Source of the DNA: Candidatus Uhrbacteria bacterium
GTDB lineage: Bacteria > Patescibacteriota > Patescibacteriia > JACQSD01
NCBI GenBank assembly: GCA_016206165.1
Contig: JACQSD010000066.1
Coordinates: 1 to 7,114 of the forward strand
Direction of reading: 5' to 3'
Length of the DNA: 7,114 bases
The notes under the pieces were generated by a model. That model was not told the DNA's origin. It made no database searches and saw only the letters and a program-made list of their open reading frames with translations. Numbering within the stretch: the first letter of the stretch is position 1; each line of letters begins with the position of its first letter. A program made the position numbers and the translations under genes. Below are positions 5,105 through 7,114 of the stretch, in pieces.

Positions 5105-5132
5105 CAGCACCGTGAATACACTAGAGAAACCA

Positions 5133-5570
5133 TTATAGCAATTTCTGTTGCGGATTTCGTCGTTGAATATGTTCGTGAATCGTATGCAGATAGCGCAGAG
5201 CGACATCGAGTGCTGCCCTGGCCTCAGTTTCCGTAATCGTACCAAGTGGTTCGTAGATCGCCTCATTTCTCTTCCGCCGCATACGATCAAAGGTCGTCAT
5301 GAACGCGACATACGATGAGCCAAGTTCTCCTGCGACAAAATCAATGATCACACGGTGGTGCCCCGCAGTACTCCGTGGACGCTTGCCCATACTCAACATG
5401 AACCCAAGCGATGCACGGAGCATTGCTTCATATGCCATCTGAAACCCGGTTTGTTCATCAATCGGAATAACCGCTGCGGCGCGCTCTAACTTCACCGCTG
5501 CGCTCTTCAAAAAGCGTCGAACCTGTTCAAAATTGATTGGCTCATCGCGGAGCAGTTCTTGCTGCGTCAT
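5133..5570 (-). CDS. HEPN-domain protein, probable toxin of a HEPN/MNT pair
   Basis: A 145-aa all-helical protein that resembles HEPN proteins of the SAV_6107-like type. Many HEPN toxins are ribonucleases held in check by a partner nucleotidyltransferase. Recognisable parts: a helix with AYEAMLRASLGFMLSMG (46-62), two histidines at 71-72 before a hydrophobic helix, and a basic motif FDRMRRKRNEAIYE (94-107). The classical HEPN signature is R-x4-6-H; here it reads RNxxxY (R101, N102, Y106), so the histidine is lost or replaced by tyrosine and RNase activity is uncertain. The ATG overlaps the stop of the upstream nucleotidyltransferase gene by 4 bases (ATGA), so translation is coupled. Being encoded second, after the regulator/antitoxin, fits autoregulation of the pair. 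Function is inferred from domain and pairing. Confidence 0.83.
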   Translation of the reverse strand: MTQQELLRDEPINFEQVRRFLKSAAVKLERAAAVIPIDEQTGFQMAYEAMLRASLGFMLSMGKRPRSTAGHHRVIIDFVAGELGSSYVAFMTTFDRMRRKRNEAIYEPLGTITETEARAALDVALRYLHTIHEHIQRRNPQQKLL

Positions 5571-6121
5571 ACATGCCCGACTATTAATTCGTACTTCCCA
5601 GAAAAAATGCTCTGCAGGAGTGGCTCCTTATGCTTTTTCTTCTCGAGGAACTCTTTTGGGGTATAGTGCACCACATTGATATCCCTCCCAAATTGTTTTT
5701 CGAGTGGGACAATCACCGCGGTAATTTCATCCTCGCGAATCGAACCAACAATGAGGATATCAATATCACTCATAGCATCCTCCTCGCCTTTTGCAAATGA
5801 TCCATAGAGGAGTGCACACTGTACTTTCGACATCTTGGAGAACGCTGCTCGCAGCGCACCAACAACGCCAATGGTTTTTGCAATGATTGTTTTGAACTCC
5901 GAAAACAAGGGATGGTGTGTATTCAAAGAAAACCATTTCTGTCGCCCACGGGTTTCCATAAAAAATAATCCCTGTTTTTCAAAAGTCTTCAGTTCGCGTG
6001 AAAGATTCGTGGGATCAACATGAAGAATACGGGCGAGCTCCCGAAGATGATACACGCGCGTCACGTCGGCAAAATAGAACACGAGAAGCTTCCGTCGAAG
6101 TTGTGATTGAATATGGAACAT
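5567..6121 (-). CDS. HTH-fused minimal nucleotidyltransferase, probable antitoxin and autorepressor
   Basis: A 184-aa two-domain protein. Residues 5-66 form a winged helix-turn-helix of the MarR/ArsR-like kind (VYHLRELARILHVDPTNLSRELKTFEKQGLF). Residues 98-160 are a minimal nucleotidyltransferase with LLYGSFAKG (104-112), the paired acids D119 and D121 (SDIDILIV), and a third candidate acid D147. In related pairs the nucleotidyltransferase adds AMP to the HEPN partner and neutralises it. The fused DNA-binding domain suggests that this protein also represses its own operon, and two matching dyads surround its promoter (6127-6168). No Shine-Dalgarno sequence precedes the ATG at 6121; the leader is about 19 nt. 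The AMP-transfer role is by analogy; the domains themselves are clear. Confidence 0.88.
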   Translation of the reverse strand: MFHIQSQLRRKLLVFYFADVTRVYHLRELARILHVDPTNLSRELKTFEKQGLFFMETRGRQKWFSLNTHHPLFSEFKTIIAKTIGVVGALRAAFSKMSKVQCALLYGSFAKGEEDAMSDIDILIVGSIREDEITAVIVPLEKQFGRDINVVHYTPKEFLEKKKHKEPLLQSIFSGKYELIVGHV

Positions 6122-6126
6122 ACTGG

Positions 6127-6168
6127 TGTAGTAGAGAACTACTACGATTGTAGTAAAAATATACTACA
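6127..6168. promoter_or_regulatory. Double dyad operator of the HEPN/MNT operon
   Basis: Two inverted repeats share the same half-site and spacing. The first is TGTAGTA (6127-6133), 6 bases, TACTACG (6140-6146); the second is TGTAGTA (6149-6155), 6 bases, TACTACA (6162-6168). The dyads are offset by 22 bp, about two helical turns, so two dimers could bind on the same face. They flank the -10 element, one over the start site and one over the spacer. The natural candidate ligand is the winged-helix domain of the gene they precede. Confidence 0.75.
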
Positions 6169-6176
6169 CACTGCAA
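6147..6176 (-). promoter_or_regulatory. Promoter of the HEPN/MNT operon
   Basis: Minus-strand TTGCAG (6176-6171) and TACAAT (6152-6147) are 18 bases apart; the -10 has five of six consensus bases. Transcription would start near 6140, inside the proximal dyad, leaving about 19 nt before the ATG. The promoter lies only 16 bases past the acetyltransferase stop codon. Confidence 0.65.
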
Positions 6177-6191
6177 GTGGATAAATGATAA

Positions 6192-6266
6192 TCACCCATT
6201 CTTCCACTTGTAGAGCGGTACCGGCGTAAGGAGCCAGTTTTGTTTCCATCCGTAGTCGCCTTCGAG
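6192..6266. repeat. Gene-end repeat matching 5030-5104
   Basis: This 75-bp direct repeat is the 3' end of the acetyltransferase gene and matches 5030-5104 at 65 of 75 positions, with identical encoded residues. The two copies lie about 1.16 kb apart and bracket the HEPN/MNT module with its promoter. Confidence 0.85.
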
Positions 6267-7097
6267 TGCGTCGAAACGGGTTGTCCCGAGTGCAAGCGCG
6301 TCCTCGAGGCGCTTTGTGATTAGGTACGGCGTAATGTGGAGGAGCTTCTTCCGATCGCTCCCGCTATTCAATGAGTAATACGTTCCATTAAACGCTGCGG
6401 CAAGCCCCACGGCAACCGGCTTCCCTTGGACAATCACCGAGAGGAGACGGCTCCGCACTATTCCATCGAGATGCGCCATATTGCGAAACGCAACACGACG
6501 ACGTGAATCCTGAAAACTCGACGCACCATGCTTTGTCGGCGTCTCTTTGAACCGCGCAATGTTGAATCGAAACAAATATCCGAGATCCGTAACACGATTC
6601 ATGATCACGCGCGGGCGTGCGCGTTCCACTTGCTTCAATCTCTTTTGTAACTTTTCGCGTTCCTCACTTGCGAAACGTTCAAGATATCCGTCGATATCCT
6701 TCACTGTACCAAAATCAAACACATACTTATCGACATACTTTTCGAGCTGCTGTGTGCCAACCGATGGCGAAAGAATCCCAAGGAGCCGCGTTGGCTTTGG
6801 TGCAGCGGCAAGCAATGCCTGTGCTCCCTCTGGCGTCCACGCCCAGAACGTATGATCCTCGTGCCAGTTACTTCCAAACCATTCATAGTGCTTCTGATCT
6901 GTATCATACCAAAGAGGAAGAAGACCCATCTCACGATTCCCTTGCTTTGCTAAAATAAAGTACGGCTGATAGCCGTACGCATCATAAAAACATTTTCGCA
7001 TTTCCCATGTATCAAAAACACTCTTCTTTGGACTCCATTTGTTCCAAAGGCGCTCACAGGCATCAAGATCGGAAATGATGGAAGTATGCAACGACAT
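6192..7097 (-). CDS. BioF2-like (CelD/FemAB-type) GNAT acetyltransferase
   Basis: A 301-aa protein resembling the CelD/BcsL and FemAB-type branch of the acyl-CoA N-acyltransferase superfamily (Acetyltransf_6), enzymes often tied to cell-wall or polysaccharide modification. The N-terminal half (to about 110) has mixed alpha/beta segments with WFGSNWHEDHTFWAW; 140-165 is a charged helix (EEREKLQKRLKQVERARP); the C-terminal half has the typical strand VIVQGKPVAVGLAAAFNGTYYSLNSG (about 222-247) and the terminal GDYGWKQNW motif, equivalent to the conserved Gxx-YKxxW end of this group. No signal peptide or membrane helix is seen. The ATG at 7097 is preferred over an adjacent TTG at 7100; no Shine-Dalgarno sequence is visible. 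The substrate is unknown. Its last 24 codons recur, diverged, at 5030-5104. Confidence 0.78.
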   Translation of the reverse strand: MSLHTSIISDLDACERLWNKWSPKKSVFDTWEMRKCFYDAYGYQPYFILAKQGNREMGLLPLWYDTDQKHYEWFGSNWHEDHTFWAWTPEGAQALLAAAPKPTRLLGILSPSVGTQQLEKYVDKYVFDFGTVKDIDGYLERFASEEREKLQKRLKQVERARPRVIMNRVTDLGYLFRFNIARFKETPTKHGASSFQDSRRRVAFRNMAHLDGIVRSRLLSVIVQGKPVAVGLAAAFNGTYYSLNSGSDRKKLLHITPYLITKRLEDALALGTTRFDALEGDYGWKQNWLLTPVPLYKWKNG

Positions 7098-7114
7098 CAA
7101 TAGTAAATTAAGTG

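Noticed and set aside
5030..5290. 86-residue minus-strand frame reading into the acetyltransferase fragment
   Set aside because: Only the last 24 codons match a real protein; the upstream part is a shadow of the HEPN gene in another frame and has no ribosome site.

Overview
The window looks like a chromosomal piece of a small-genome bacterium, most likely from the Candidate Phyla Radiation (Patescibacteria). This rests on the type of asparaginyl-tRNA synthetase, a short RecO without the C-terminal cysteine cluster, tightly packed genes, several starts without a Shine-Dalgarno sequence, and intergenic tandem-repeat hairpins. The phylum is an inference; no ribosomal RNA or other firm marker is present. 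Nine of the ten intact genes lie on the minus strand; the exception is a small zinc-ribbon gene at 4578-4952.

Read in the minus-strand direction, the right end holds a BioF2/FemAB-like acetyltransferase (7097-6192). Next is a two-gene HEPN/nucleotidyltransferase toxin-antitoxin module (6121-5133), with its own promoter and a doubled dyad operator. After it comes an orphan copy of the last 24 codons of the acetyltransferase gene (5104-5030). The two 3' ends encode identical residues but differ at 10 third-codon positions, so the module sits between two old, diverged copies of a gene end, as after site-specific integration into a gene 3' end or allelic rearrangement. A bidirectional terminator (4976-5005) closes this accessory region.

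The middle is a housekeeping operon: map (methionine aminopeptidase, 4454-3675), ruvX (3599-3144) and recO (3102-2554). It begins with an apparently leaderless transcript from an extended -10 promoter. The two internal junctions each carry a roughly 67-nt imperfect hairpin built from 9-bp tandem repeats that switch orientation in the middle, and neither ruvX nor recO has a visible Shine-Dalgarno sequence. Divergent from map is a 124-aa protein with a C-terminal double-CxxC zinc ribbon.

Next is a 115-aa cysteine-rich protein (2450-2103) with a strong Shine-Dalgarno sequence. Its probable promoter lies at the end of recO, upstream of an intrinsic-terminator-like hairpin. Then comes asnS (about 1973-678), whose start is ambiguous: a well placed promoter and ATG are one base out of frame at an A5 run. 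An RNA hairpin with a GNRA tetraloop lies in the asnS 3' region. Last is a divergent PilZ-like gene (471-55) with a near-consensus promoter and a strong 3' terminator hairpin.
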